32,700 nt of DNA from Comamonas sp. lk (GTDB taxonomy: Bacteria; Pseudomonadota; Gammaproteobacteria; Burkholderiales; Burkholderiaceae_C): assembly GCA_945865675.1 (NCBI GenBank), contig CAMBFO010000016.1, positions 1 to 32,700 on the forward strand. The letters are read 5' to 3'. Every line of letters starts with the position of its first letter. The stretch's first letter is position 1. Both the position numbers and the translations under genes were made by a program. Positions 1 to 8,315 of the stretch are shown piece after piece. The notes under the pieces are model-generated. The model was given only the letters and a program-made list of their open reading frames with translations. It was not told the DNA's origin and ran no database searches.

Positions 1-1
1 C

Positions 2-43
2 GACTTTCTGGCCGGCGATGCCCAGGCGCAGCGCGCCGCCTGA
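2..43 (+). CDS. C-terminal end of an upstream gene (partial)
   Basis: An open frame enters from the left edge and stops at TGA 41-43, encoding the tail DFLAGDAQAQRAA. It ends 29 nt before the ABC ATPase start and points the same way, so it is probably the previous gene of the same operon, for example a transporter permease or a glycosidase. Thirteen residues are too few to identify it. A second frame in phase with the ATPase is also open to the edge, but the ATPase has its own ribosome-binding site, so this tail is the more natural upstream gene end. Confidence 0.45.
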   Translation, partial: DFLAGDAQAQRAA

Positions 44-72
44 TAGCGCCCACCGCAACAAGGAACACACCC

Positions 73-1125
<1,053 letters not shown>

Positions 1126-1138
1126 ACAGACGGGCCGT

Positions 1139-2482
1139 TCAGGTCGGTTGCGCGGCTTGCACATAAGTGGCTATCGCATGCGCCGCTAGCGCGGTGGCGT
1201 AGTCCTGGCCGCACCAGTGCAGGTCAAAGGCAATCGCTGTATCGCTGCGGTTGCACACCACCACGGCAATCGAGCCATCGGTATTGATAAAGCCGCAGCA
1301 CTCCAAGGCTTCGCGCGTCGCCGCGCACAAAATGCGCTTGGCGCCGGGCCGGATGAAGCGCGAAAAATGCCCCAAATAGAAATAAGAACTTTGGTAGTCC
1401 AAGGACCCGGATTGCGGGTCCGCCAATAGCGGAGCACTGCACAAATTGCCCACATGGTTGGGGCCGCCGGTGTCGTCTAGCAATAGGTTCCAGTCAATCC
1501 AACCCACGGTCCAGCGGTTGAGGTCGTTGATGATGGAGCGCGCATAGCGCTCGCCCACCGCCCACTCGCCGGTATGCGGCCCGCCTTCTTGGCAGCCTTC
1601 GGTAAACAGCAGGTGCTTATCGGGCCAGGCATCGTGCAGCATTTGCACATGCTCAAAATGGTCTTCCACATACCAATGAAAACCGGTGCCCCAGATGTAC
1701 TGCGCCGCTTGCGGGTCGCTCAGGACCTGGTCTGCACGCTCCACCATGCGGTCGCGGTTGTGGTCCCAAATCACAATGCGCACATGCCCCAGGCCCGCTG
1801 CCGCCAGTGTCGGGCCCAGGTGGTCGCGCACAAAATCGCGCTCCTCTTCGGCGGTGTAGATACAGCTGTCCCAGGCCTGCACCGCCTCGGGCTCGTTTTG
1901 CACCGACACGCCCCACACCGGCACGCCTTCCGCCTCATAAGCGCGGATGAACTCCACAAAACAGCGCGCCCAGGCTGCGCGGTATTGGGGCAGCAAATGC
2001 CCGCCACGATTCATCTGCCCATTGCTCTTCATCCAGGCCGGCGGGCTCCAAGGCGATACCAGTAGTTGCAGTTTGCGCCCGGCCACTTGCTGCGCAGCCT
2101 GAATCATGGGCAGCAAGGCTACGCGGTCGCGCTCGATGCTAAAGCTGTGCAAGTCCACATCGCCCGCCGTGTCCACATGCGCATAGTTGCCCAGCGAAAA
2201 ATCACAGCTATTCATATGCACCCGGCAAAAGGTATAGCCATGCCCCTGCACCGGGTCAAAGTAGGCGCGCAGCACTTCTTGCTGCTGCGCCAAGGGCAGC
2301 TTTTTCCAGGTGGTGGCGGCGGATTCGGTGAAGGCGCCGCCAAAGCCTTCCAGGGTTTGGAAGGTTTTGGTGGGGTTGATGTAGAGCGCAGGCACGCCGC
2401 CAGGGCTCTGGTAGCCAAGCAAAGGCGCTTGTGCTACCAGTTGGGACGTCGCACCTTGCCTGCTGAGGTACTGGTGGATCAT
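1139..2482 (-). CDS. GH30-family beta-glycosidase, no signal peptide
   Basis: This is a clan GH-A retaining glycoside hydrolase of the glucosylceramidase-like family GH30, 447 residues. The family N-terminal signature TLEGFGGAFTESAA is at 43-56. The acid/base is Glu197 in VQNEPEA and the nucleophile is Glu295 in LLFTEGCQEGG, spaced as in GH30. The C-terminal part supplies the small beta-sandwich typical of the family. The protein starts MIHQYLSRQG with no secretion signal, so it probably acts in the cytoplasm on imported oligosaccharides. GH30 members include beta-1,6-glucanases, beta-glucosidases and xylanases. Beside laminarin-type enzymes, removal of beta-1,6 branches or terminal glucose is a reasonable inference. 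It is the last gene of the leftward group, 45 bp after the GH17 gene. Confidence 0.9.
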   Translation of the reverse strand: MIHQYLSRQGATSQLVAQAPLLGYQSPGGVPALYINPTKTFQTLEGFGGAFTESAATTWKKLPLAQQQEVLRAYFDPVQGHGYTFCRVHMNSCDFSLGNYAHVDTAGDVDLHSFSIERDRVALLPMIQAAQQVAGRKLQLLVSPWSPPAWMKSNGQMNRGGHLLPQYRAAWARCFVEFIRAYEAEGVPVWGVSVQNEPEAVQAWDSCIYTAEEERDFVRDHLGPTLAAAGLGHVRIVIWDHNRDRMVERADQVLSDPQAAQYIWGTGFHWYVEDHFEHVQMLHDAWPDKHLLFTEGCQEGGPHTGEWAVGERYARSIINDLNRWTVGWIDWNLLLDDTGGPNHVGNLCSAPLLADPQSGSLDYQSSYFYLGHFSRFIRPGAKRILCAATREALECCGFINTDGSIAVVVCNRSDTAIAFDLHWCGQDYATALAAHAIATYVQAAQPT

Positions 2483-2527
2483 GCGCTTTACCCAAGGTCC
2501 TAGTATTTCAAGGCGCTGGGTGCTCTT

Positions 2528-4324
2528 CTATTTGGACCAGTAAATATTGTCGATATAAATCTTGGTGTTGGTGGCGCTGGCTTGGGTGTTGCCGGTTTTG
2601 CCAAAGCGATCCGCGATAACGAAGGGGTTGCTCACTTTGCTGAGATCAAATACCGATGTGGCGGAGCCCTCGTTGCCAGAGCCTTTGTTACCAGAAGGTT
2701 TGATATCCCGAATTGGAATGGTGACCGTGTGCCAATTGCCATCATTCACATAGCCGTAACTGCCGCTTACTAGAGGCATGTAAACGTCATAGCCCGATGC
2801 GCCGCTGCCGGTGTAAAAACCAACTTCCAGTTTGCCCGGGTAGCTCGTCTTGATGCTGAAGTTCAAATTACCTGTCGCTTCATAGGCGCTGAGATTGGCG
2901 ATCACCGTGCCATTGCTGGGCGCTACCAAAAGCCCCCAGCCCCATGGCTTCGGAACGGGTTTGACCACCAGCCCATTAGCACTGTCGCCGGGCGCGCCGG
3001 TGACGCGCACGCCAGCGTCTTCTTCGCCGCCAAAGGCGGTTGGCGGGTTGTCCCAACCGAACAGGTCTGCGCCTGTCGCCACTGCCGCTGAGGCACCGGT
3101 GGGGACACTATCGGCATACACGGTAAAGCGCGAACCGCTTACAACGGCCTGACTCACATCCGGTGCGTACAAGGCGTCCGTCGCGGCATAGGTGCCGGTC
3201 TCATGTACATATCCCTGTGCTTTGGGGTACAGGCTTTGGACCACATAACGCGCCTGCCGGCTCTTATTGAAAAGCCCCCATTTGTCGTCTTCACCTTTCC
3301 AATCCTCGTCAAAGGCGGCGAAATAGAAAATCGATTTGGGCCCGCCCTGGCCGGCGCGCATTTCGTTGGTCCAAGTTTGCAGCCTGTCGAAATACATTTT
3401 CTGGTTCACCGGATGGGCGCGGTTGAACTCGCCATCGGAGGCCACGGCCTTCCAACCGGTTTCGCCAATGAGTATCGGCATCTTGGAAAAACCCTGGCTG
3501 TCAAGGTAGGCGCGCACTGAGGCGTGCTGCGCACGTGCGGCAGCAATAGCGGCGTCCATCATGGCGGTGGCCCGCGAGGGTCCCGCTGCCACACCCAACT
3601 GCTGCCAGTCCCAGGTCGCTGGTGGATGGATGGTTTCGGCCAAGGGGTAGGTGTGCATCGCCACGAAGTCGATCACGTCCAGCACCGCGCGCGGGTTCTG
3701 ATCCTGTTCGTTGGTTTTTGCAAAAAATGCCCAGTTGTCATCGGTGGTAACTGGCTGTGTGACTTGGCTGCGCACACTTTTGATGTACGCGGCCATTTGC
3801 GCGACCGTCAATCGATTGAAAGACCAATTGACCATGGTCTCATTGCCCACGCTGACGGCAAGCACGATGTCGCTGTATTGCTTGGCAAGCGCCACGCCCC
3901 TGACAATTTCTGCCTGGTTGAATGCGTCATTGCCGCTGGCAATCCAGACACCCAGCATGACCTTGATATCCAGGTTGTTGTCGCGAATCACTTTCAGTGT
4001 TTGCTTAGCCACTTTGTCGGAGCTGTCAAACAAGCGGATCAACTTGAAATTGCCAGCCACCATCAGGTCCAGGTCCTGCTTGATCATGGCTTCAGTAATC
4101 GTTTCATTGGCACGGTCTGATTCCACTTGGGAAGTTCGGTAGGGCGCGTAGTTGACGGCATTGCGCGTCGACACTTCTGCGCTGAGCAGCCGCTGCGTGA
4201 CGCCCGTCACCACAACACCGCCGCCACCGCAGGAAGCCAGTAGCGCGCTGAAGATCAGTGTTGCTGCAGTGCGCAGCCAGAAAGCGTGTCGCGCAGATGC
4301 CGAGAAAAGTGGTGAAAATTTCAT
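2528..4324 (-). CDS. GH17-like endo-beta-1,3-glucanase, lipoprotein with C-terminal beta-sandwich module
   Basis: This is a 598-residue predicted outer-membrane lipoprotein. The signal ends in a lipobox with Cys32 (LLASC) followed by a Gly run and no Asp at +2. Residues ~45-370 are a GH17 (clan GH-A) barrel: RLFDSSDK near 97-104, acid/base Glu162 in VSVGNETMVNW, nucleophile Glu288 in ILIGETGWKAV. From ~390 to the end is a galactose-binding-like beta-sandwich ending YIDNIYWSK. It aligns by eye with the last ~155 residues of the GH16 protein (positions 9780-10238), so it is a shared, probably carbohydrate-binding module. The protein should cut beta-1,3-glucan at the cell surface or in the periplasm. 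It lies between the barrel gene (24 bp) and the GH30 gene (45 bp), so one transcript is likely. Confidence 0.9.
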   Translation of the reverse strand: MKFSPLFSASARHAFWLRTAATLIFSALLASCGGGGVVVTGVTQRLLSAEVSTRNAVNYAPYRTSQVESDRANETITEAMIKQDLDLMVAGNFKLIRLFDSSDKVAKQTLKVIRDNNLDIKVMLGVWIASGNDAFNQAEIVRGVALAKQYSDIVLAVSVGNETMVNWSFNRLTVAQMAAYIKSVRSQVTQPVTTDDNWAFFAKTNEQDQNPRAVLDVIDFVAMHTYPLAETIHPPATWDWQQLGVAAGPSRATAMMDAAIAAARAQHASVRAYLDSQGFSKMPILIGETGWKAVASDGEFNRAHPVNQKMYFDRLQTWTNEMRAGQGGPKSIFYFAAFDEDWKGEDDKWGLFNKSRQARYVVQSLYPKAQGYVHETGTYAATDALYAPDVSQAVVSGSRFTVYADSVPTGASAAVATGADLFGWDNPPTAFGGEEDAGVRVTGAPGDSANGLVVKPVPKPWGWGLLVAPSNGTVIANLSAYEATGNLNFSIKTSYPGKLEVGFYTGSGASGYDVYMPLVSGSYGYVNDGNWHTVTIPIRDIKPSGNKGSGNEGSATSVFDLSKVSNPFVIADRFGKTGNTQASATNTKIYIDNIYWSK

Positions 4325-4348
4325 GGGTAAACCTTTGGCTCTTGAGCC

Positions 4349-5716
4349 TTAAAACGTGTAAACCACACCCGCGCCAAACCAGTTGCCGTCTTGCGTTACG
4401 CGCGAGTCAACACCCCAGAAAGCGTTGTTTCCAGGCATGGACATGGGCGATAAGCCAATGCGCCCGAAATGGCTCAGCCCGGCAAAACCGTAAAACTGAA
4501 TTCCTTGCCCGTAGTCGTAGTTCAAGCCCACGGTGGCAGCGGTGGCGTCGTTACTCTGGCCTCGCTCTGTTGGGTTGCTGGTGCTGGCGGTGCCCAGGTA
4601 AATAACACCTACCGAGCCTGTCCAAGGGCCCGTGCGGTAGCGCGCGCCGGCGCTCAAGTCCACCGAGCTTGCCGAGTAGCCTGGGTTGGCCACGCCGCCC
4701 ACATTGGTGTCCCAGGCCACGTTAAACATATTGTTCCAAAGCCCTTGGGCTCCGGTCGATAGCTGTATCGCCCGCATGCCGCTCCAGCGGTTGGCACGCA
4801 CGCCGCCCGATAGCTCAATTTGCGATGTCAGTTGGTAACGCGCCACCGCCATCGCCATGCTTTGCTCGGCCCCGCTCGTGAGCAAGCTGTCATCGGCGGC
4901 TGAATCGGTCAAAGCACCGAAAGGCCCATGACCCCAAGCCAGGGGTTTACCGTTTTTGGCGTTTTGGAACACCGCATCCACTACCAAGTCGCCCTGGTGG
5001 TATTGCGCATACAGCTCAATGAGCAAGGGTTTGTTCTTGGTGAACTCGGTTTTGCCCTGGTCGATGGTGGCTTCCAGCACCAAGTCGCCATTCATGACAT
5101 CGAAAGGACGTGTGGTTACGCGGATGGCGTTGCCCAACATGCCATAACCCGCACCGCTGCCCGCCCATTCATTGGACAAACCAATGTTGGTGCCGTAAGG
5201 GTAGTCCGCCACCGCCCAGCCGCGCGCCGTCATACTGCCAATAGCGACGCGGCCATAGTCCTCGTGGCTGATGGCGATATTTTTTTCATACCAAATAGTC
5301 GGATCGAATGCCATATCCCGGTCTATGGACTTCACGGAATCGAGCACAGTGCCCGCGCCACCACGAAAGCGCTGGCTGATCAAAGCACTGGCTGTGTAGC
5401 CCTGGCCCAGGTTGTACTTGGCGCCCAGCCAGGGCTGGAACAAGATGGTAGTTTGCGCCATGGTTTTGTATTCTTTGCCATTGACCAACTCATCGGCCCA
5501 AATGCGCTGTTTGTCTTCCAGCGGAAAGCGCGCGCAATCCTTGCATTGGTTACTGCTCATGGCAGTTTCCATCTTGGCAAAGCCGGTCAGGCTGAACATG
5601 CCGTCGGGGCCAAAATCAATCGCATAGCTGGAAGCGGACAAACTGAGTAAGGCACCGGCCAGGGCCAGTTGCATGCCGCTGGGGTGCTTGAGTAGGGGTT
5701 TGCTTGGAAGGCTCAT
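4349..5716 (-). CDS. Outer-membrane beta-barrel protein (putative oligoglucan porin)
   Basis: This is a 455-residue protein with an N-terminal export signal (hydrophobic stretch ~16-32, probable cleavage after SYA). Alternating amphipathic strands rich in Gly, Tyr and Trp follow throughout, and it ends in a C-terminal Phe (GVVYTF), the usual barrel-assembly signal. It does not match the general Gram-negative porin pattern closely, and I cannot name a family with confidence. A CxxC pair (Cys58, Cys61) sits just after the signal and is unusual in a porin; it could form a disulfide-constrained plug or loop. It is the first gene of the leftward transcript and is directly controlled by the divergent promoter with LacI-type operators. 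That context suggests passage of beta-glucan oligosaccharides, which is inference. Confidence 0.75.
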   Translation of the reverse strand: MSLPSKPLLKHPSGMQLALAGALLSLSASSYAIDFGPDGMFSLTGFAKMETAMSSNQCKDCARFPLEDKQRIWADELVNGKEYKTMAQTTILFQPWLGAKYNLGQGYTASALISQRFRGGAGTVLDSVKSIDRDMAFDPTIWYEKNIAISHEDYGRVAIGSMTARGWAVADYPYGTNIGLSNEWAGSGAGYGMLGNAIRVTTRPFDVMNGDLVLEATIDQGKTEFTKNKPLLIELYAQYHQGDLVVDAVFQNAKNGKPLAWGHGPFGALTDSAADDSLLTSGAEQSMAMAVARYQLTSQIELSGGVRANRWSGMRAIQLSTGAQGLWNNMFNVAWDTNVGGVANPGYSASSVDLSAGARYRTGPWTGSVGVIYLGTASTSNPTERGQSNDATAATVGLNYDYGQGIQFYGFAGLSHFGRIGLSPMSMPGNNAFWGVDSRVTQDGNWFGAGVVYTF

Positions 5717-5737
5717 AGTATTAGTGTGCCAAAATGT

Positions 5738-5753
5738 ATGAAAGCGCTTTCAT
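5738..5753. promoter_or_regulatory. LacI-type operator 1 (perfect 16-bp palindrome)
   Basis: ATGAAAGCGCTTTCAT is a perfect palindrome of the LacI/GalR-family operator form (central CG, flanking TGAAA/TTTCA). It lies 22 bp upstream of the barrel gene start and directly follows, on the minus strand, a possible -10 (TACAAT, plus positions 5753-5758). A repressor bound here would cover the leftward transcription start. No LacI-family gene is in the window. Confidence 0.8.
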
Positions 5754-5781
5754 TGTAATTGCATGCTGCACGGTCTGGGGC
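5753..5781 (-). promoter_or_regulatory. Possible leftward promoter for the barrel-GH17-GH30 group
   Basis: On the minus strand a good -10 (TACAAT, 5758-5753) lies 17 bp from a very poor -35 (GCCCCA, 5781-5776). The -10 abuts operator 1. A weak -35 would fit an activator-dependent promoter, and a CCTAG element lies 7 bp further upstream. The assignment is tentative. Confidence 0.35.
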
Positions 5782-5788
5782 AGTCTGC

Positions 5789-5798
5789 ACCCTAGGGT
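5789..5798. promoter_or_regulatory. CCTAG element, copy 1 (palindrome ACCCTAGGGT)
   Basis: ACCCTAGGGT is a perfect 10-bp palindrome in the divergent promoter region. Read on the minus strand it is GGAAACCCTAGGG, resembling the elements at 5858-5877 and 10301-10320. It lies just upstream of the proposed leftward -35. Confidence 0.4.
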
Positions 5799-5857
5799 TT
5801 CCCCTTGCTTGCCGCAAAAAAAGCCGCCTGCATTGTGGTGCAGCGCTCAAGACTGCC

Positions 5858-5877
5858 AAACCTATGGAAAACCCTAG
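5858..5877 (+). promoter_or_regulatory. CCTAG element, copy 2
   Basis: AAACCTATGGAAAACCCTAG matches the 20-mer at 10301-10320 at 17 of 20 positions by direct comparison. It abuts the proposed -35 of the GH81 promoter (5878-5883), the position expected for an activator site. Confidence 0.5.
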
Positions 5878-5906
5878 TTCCGGATGCATGAAAGCGCTTT
5901 CATAAT
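5878..5906 (+). promoter_or_regulatory. Possible promoter for GH81 and downstream genes
   Basis: A weak -35 (TTCCGG, 5878-5883), a 17-bp spacer and a good -10 (CATAAT, 5901-5906) enclose operator 2. A repressor on the operator would block polymerase directly. The poor -35 and the adjoining CCTAG element suggest a need for an activator. Confidence 0.4.
5888..5903. promoter_or_regulatory. LacI-type operator 2 (perfect 16-bp palindrome)
   Basis: This is the same 16-bp palindrome ATGAAAGCGCTTTCAT as at 5738-5753, exactly 150 bp further on. It lies between the proposed -35 and -10 for the rightward genes. Identical paired sites flanking a divergent promoter suggest one regulator controls both arms, possibly with looping. 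Confidence 0.8.
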
Positions 5907-5966
5907 CCCCACGGTAAAAACCCATCGTTGGACAGGCCCACGCGCTTGCCCGGAACAGGAAACCCC

Positions 5967-8231
5967 ATGCCGTCTATCCGCCCCTTGTGCCTTGGTTTGC
6001 TTTGCGCCTGCGCTGCGTCTTTTGCTGTGCAGGCACAAACCGTCAAAGCCGGGGCCGGCGCGTACACCCTCGCCCCTAAGGCGGCGGACCGGGTGGTGCC
6101 CGCCGCGCCTTACCGCACGCCGGCGATGCTCAAGCGCGCCGCGCCCAGCAACCAGTGGTATTCGGCCCTGGTCTATAGCGACAAGCCCGAGGTCTTGTTT
6201 GCCCACCCCTTAACCATCTTGCCTAGCAGTGCGGGCATCGAGTTTGCCCTGCCCAGCAAAACCGTGGTGCCCACCGAACGCCGCGATGTGGAAATTCACT
6301 ACCCCCACCAAGACGGCTTGCTGCTTTCCCCCACCGGCGTCACGCTGGAGCGCCCCAAGCTGGCTAATGCGAGCGACTGGGCCATCGACATCGCTTGGGG
6401 CCCCAACGATGCTGCCATGACCGCCACCGTGGCCCACGGCAGCCCCTTTGTGTCCTTGCAAATCCCCAAAGGCAATGTGCGCTTGCAATTGCCCGTTGCT
6501 GCCACCCGCGTGCCGCATGCGGACGCGCGGGTATTGGCTTTGCGCCTCAAGGGCAAGTCTTATGCCTTGTTCGGCCCCAGCGGTGTGCGTTGGGAACCAG
6601 TGTCGGGGACGGAATGGATAGGCCACTTGCCCGAGGGTAAAGGCTATGCCTCAGCCGCTGCCCTGCCCGACGACAGCGCCGCCACCTTGGACTTGTTTAC
6701 CCGCCATGCCTATGCGTTTTTGCAGGACACCCGGGTGGACTGGCAGTTCGACGAAGCCGCCAGCCGGGTGCGCAGCACTTTTGTGGCAACAGCGCGCAAC
6801 ATGGAAGGCCCCGATGTGCCACCGCTGCTGGGTTTGTTCCCCCACCAGTGGCACAACAACAGCGCCTTGCAAGGCAAGCTCGGCCCTGCGTTTGAAACGC
6901 TGCGCGGGTCTATCAAGCTGCTGGCCGCCAAGCAATTTGAGCTAACGCGCACCTACAACGGCTTCGTGCCTTTTTGGCCTGGTCTGCCTGAGCAAACCCG
7001 CAGCGCGCAATTGCGCGACCTGATGAAAACCGATGTGCGCAACGCCAGGCGCATGATGCTGGAAATAGGCGTCGGCCCTTACTGGCAAGGCAAAGGCTTG
7101 CAGCGCATCTCTAAGCTGATGGATGTGGTCGAACAACAGGGCGACCTGGAGGCGCGCGACCAATTGCTCAAGCATATGAAAACGCGCATTGAGCAATGGT
7201 TTTCCGGCAAGGACAGCAAAACCTATTTTCACTACGACAAAGCGCAAGGCACGGTCGCGTCCTACCCTGAGGAATACTTTGCGGTCGAGCAAATGAACGA
7301 CCACCATTTCCACTACGGCTACTGGATACGCACCATGGCCGAAATCGCGCTGCGCGACCCGCAATGGGCGTCCAAAGCGCAGTGGGGTGGCATGGTGGAC
7401 TTGCTCATTGCCGACATCGCCACCCCGCGCCGGGGCGCGGCAGATTTTCCGTTTGTGCGCAACTTTGACCCCTACGAAGGCCACTCCTGGGCCTCGGGTA
7501 TTGGCCTGGGGCCATTCGGCAACAACCAAGAGTCGTCCTCCGAGGCCATCAACGCGTGGGCGGGGCTGATTTTGTGGGCCGAAGTCACCGGCGACAAAGC
7601 ATTGCGTGACCTGGGTATCTACCTCTACACCTCCGAGATCGAGGCCATTAACTACTACTGGTTTGATATCCACCGCCTGGTCTTCCCGCCCGAATACAAA
7701 AACGTGGAAACCAGCATGCTGTTTGGCGGCAAGTACGCGCACAACACCTGGTGGATTGACGAGCCGCGCCAAATCAAAGGTATCAATCTGCTTCCCATCA
7801 CCACCGCGTCCACCTACCTGGGGCGCGATGGGGGCTTTGTCAAACGCAGCCTAGCCACGCTCAAACCCGAGACCGAAGTCTATGCCGCACGCGGCAAAGT
7901 CGCCAAGCCCATAGACATCTGGCAAGACCTGTTTGCCAAGTACATGGCCACCGCCGACCCGCAGGCCGCATTGGCCATGTGGGACCGATGGGGCTCTTTT
8001 GAGTTGGGCGACACCCGCAGCCACGCGCTGCACTGGATGCTCAGCCTGCAAACCATGGGCACGCCCGACTTTGAGACTACCGCCAACACCACGCTTTACA
8101 GCGTATTCAAACGCGCAGACGGCAGCAAAACCTACCTCGCCTACAACCCTAGTGCGCAGCCTTTGACGGTGCTGTTTAGTGACGGTAAAAGCCTGCAGGT
8201 GGCGCCGCGCACCCTAGGTAGCACGCCGTAA
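5967..8231 (+). CDS. GH81 endo-beta-1,3-glucanase, exported
   Basis: This is a 754-residue inverting endo-beta-1,3-glucanase of family GH81. The start at ATG 5967 is chosen because AGGA (5957-5960) precedes it and it gives a clean Sec signal (MPSIRPLCLGLLCACAASFA, cleavage after VQA). A TTG start at 5928 would add 13 charged residues. Family landmarks are NQWYSALVYSDKPEVLFAHP near residues 60-80, DDHHFHYGYW (Asp445, His446, His447), RNFDPYEGHSWASG, and NNQESSSEA with Glu522 and Glu526, the glutamate-rich segment that carries the catalytic base in this family. There is no lipobox and no C-terminal module, so it is probably released to the periplasm or passed out by the type II system encoded downstream. 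GH81 enzymes cut linear beta-1,3-glucan internally, which complements GH16 and GH17. Confidence 0.93.
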   Translation: MPSIRPLCLGLLCACAASFAVQAQTVKAGAGAYTLAPKAADRVVPAAPYRTPAMLKRAAPSNQWYSALVYSDKPEVLFAHPLTILPSSAGIEFALPSKTVVPTERRDVEIHYPHQDGLLLSPTGVTLERPKLANASDWAIDIAWGPNDAAMTATVAHGSPFVSLQIPKGNVRLQLPVAATRVPHADARVLALRLKGKSYALFGPSGVRWEPVSGTEWIGHLPEGKGYASAAALPDDSAATLDLFTRHAYAFLQDTRVDWQFDEAASRVRSTFVATARNMEGPDVPPLLGLFPHQWHNNSALQGKLGPAFETLRGSIKLLAAKQFELTRTYNGFVPFWPGLPEQTRSAQLRDLMKTDVRNARRMMLEIGVGPYWQGKGLQRISKLMDVVEQQGDLEARDQLLKHMKTRIEQWFSGKDSKTYFHYDKAQGTVASYPEEYFAVEQMNDHHFHYGYWIRTMAEIALRDPQWASKAQWGGMVDLLIADIATPRRGAADFPFVRNFDPYEGHSWASGIGLGPFGNNQESSSEAINAWAGLILWAEVTGDKALRDLGIYLYTSEIEAINYYWFDIHRLVFPPEYKNVETSMLFGGKYAHNTWWIDEPRQIKGINLLPITTASTYLGRDGGFVKRSLATLKPETEVYAARGKVAKPIDIWQDLFAKYMATADPQAALAMWDRWGSFELGDTRSHALHWMLSLQTMGTPDFETTANTTLYSVFKRADGSKTYLAYNPSAQPLTVLFSDGKSLQVAPRTLGSTP

Positions 8232-8245
8232 TCCGCCATGCCAAC

Positions 8246-8265
8246 GGGGGCTGGCCTAGACCCCC
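8246..8265 (+). other. GC-rich hairpin between GH81 and GH16 genes
   Basis: GGGGGCT pairs with AG-A-CCCCC (one bulged A) around a 5-nt loop, starting 14 nt after the GH81 stop. No T-run follows, so it is a poor intrinsic terminator. An mRNA processing or stabilising element between the two cistrons is possible. Confidence 0.4.
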
Positions 8266-8315
8266 ATCATGGACTGTCATTGGGCAGCCCTTGTGAACAT
8301 TCACGAAAGCATGGA

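Noticed and set aside
6942-7772. 276-codon open frame on the minus strand
   Set aside because: It is antisense to the conserved catalytic part of the GH81 gene with no recognisable motif.
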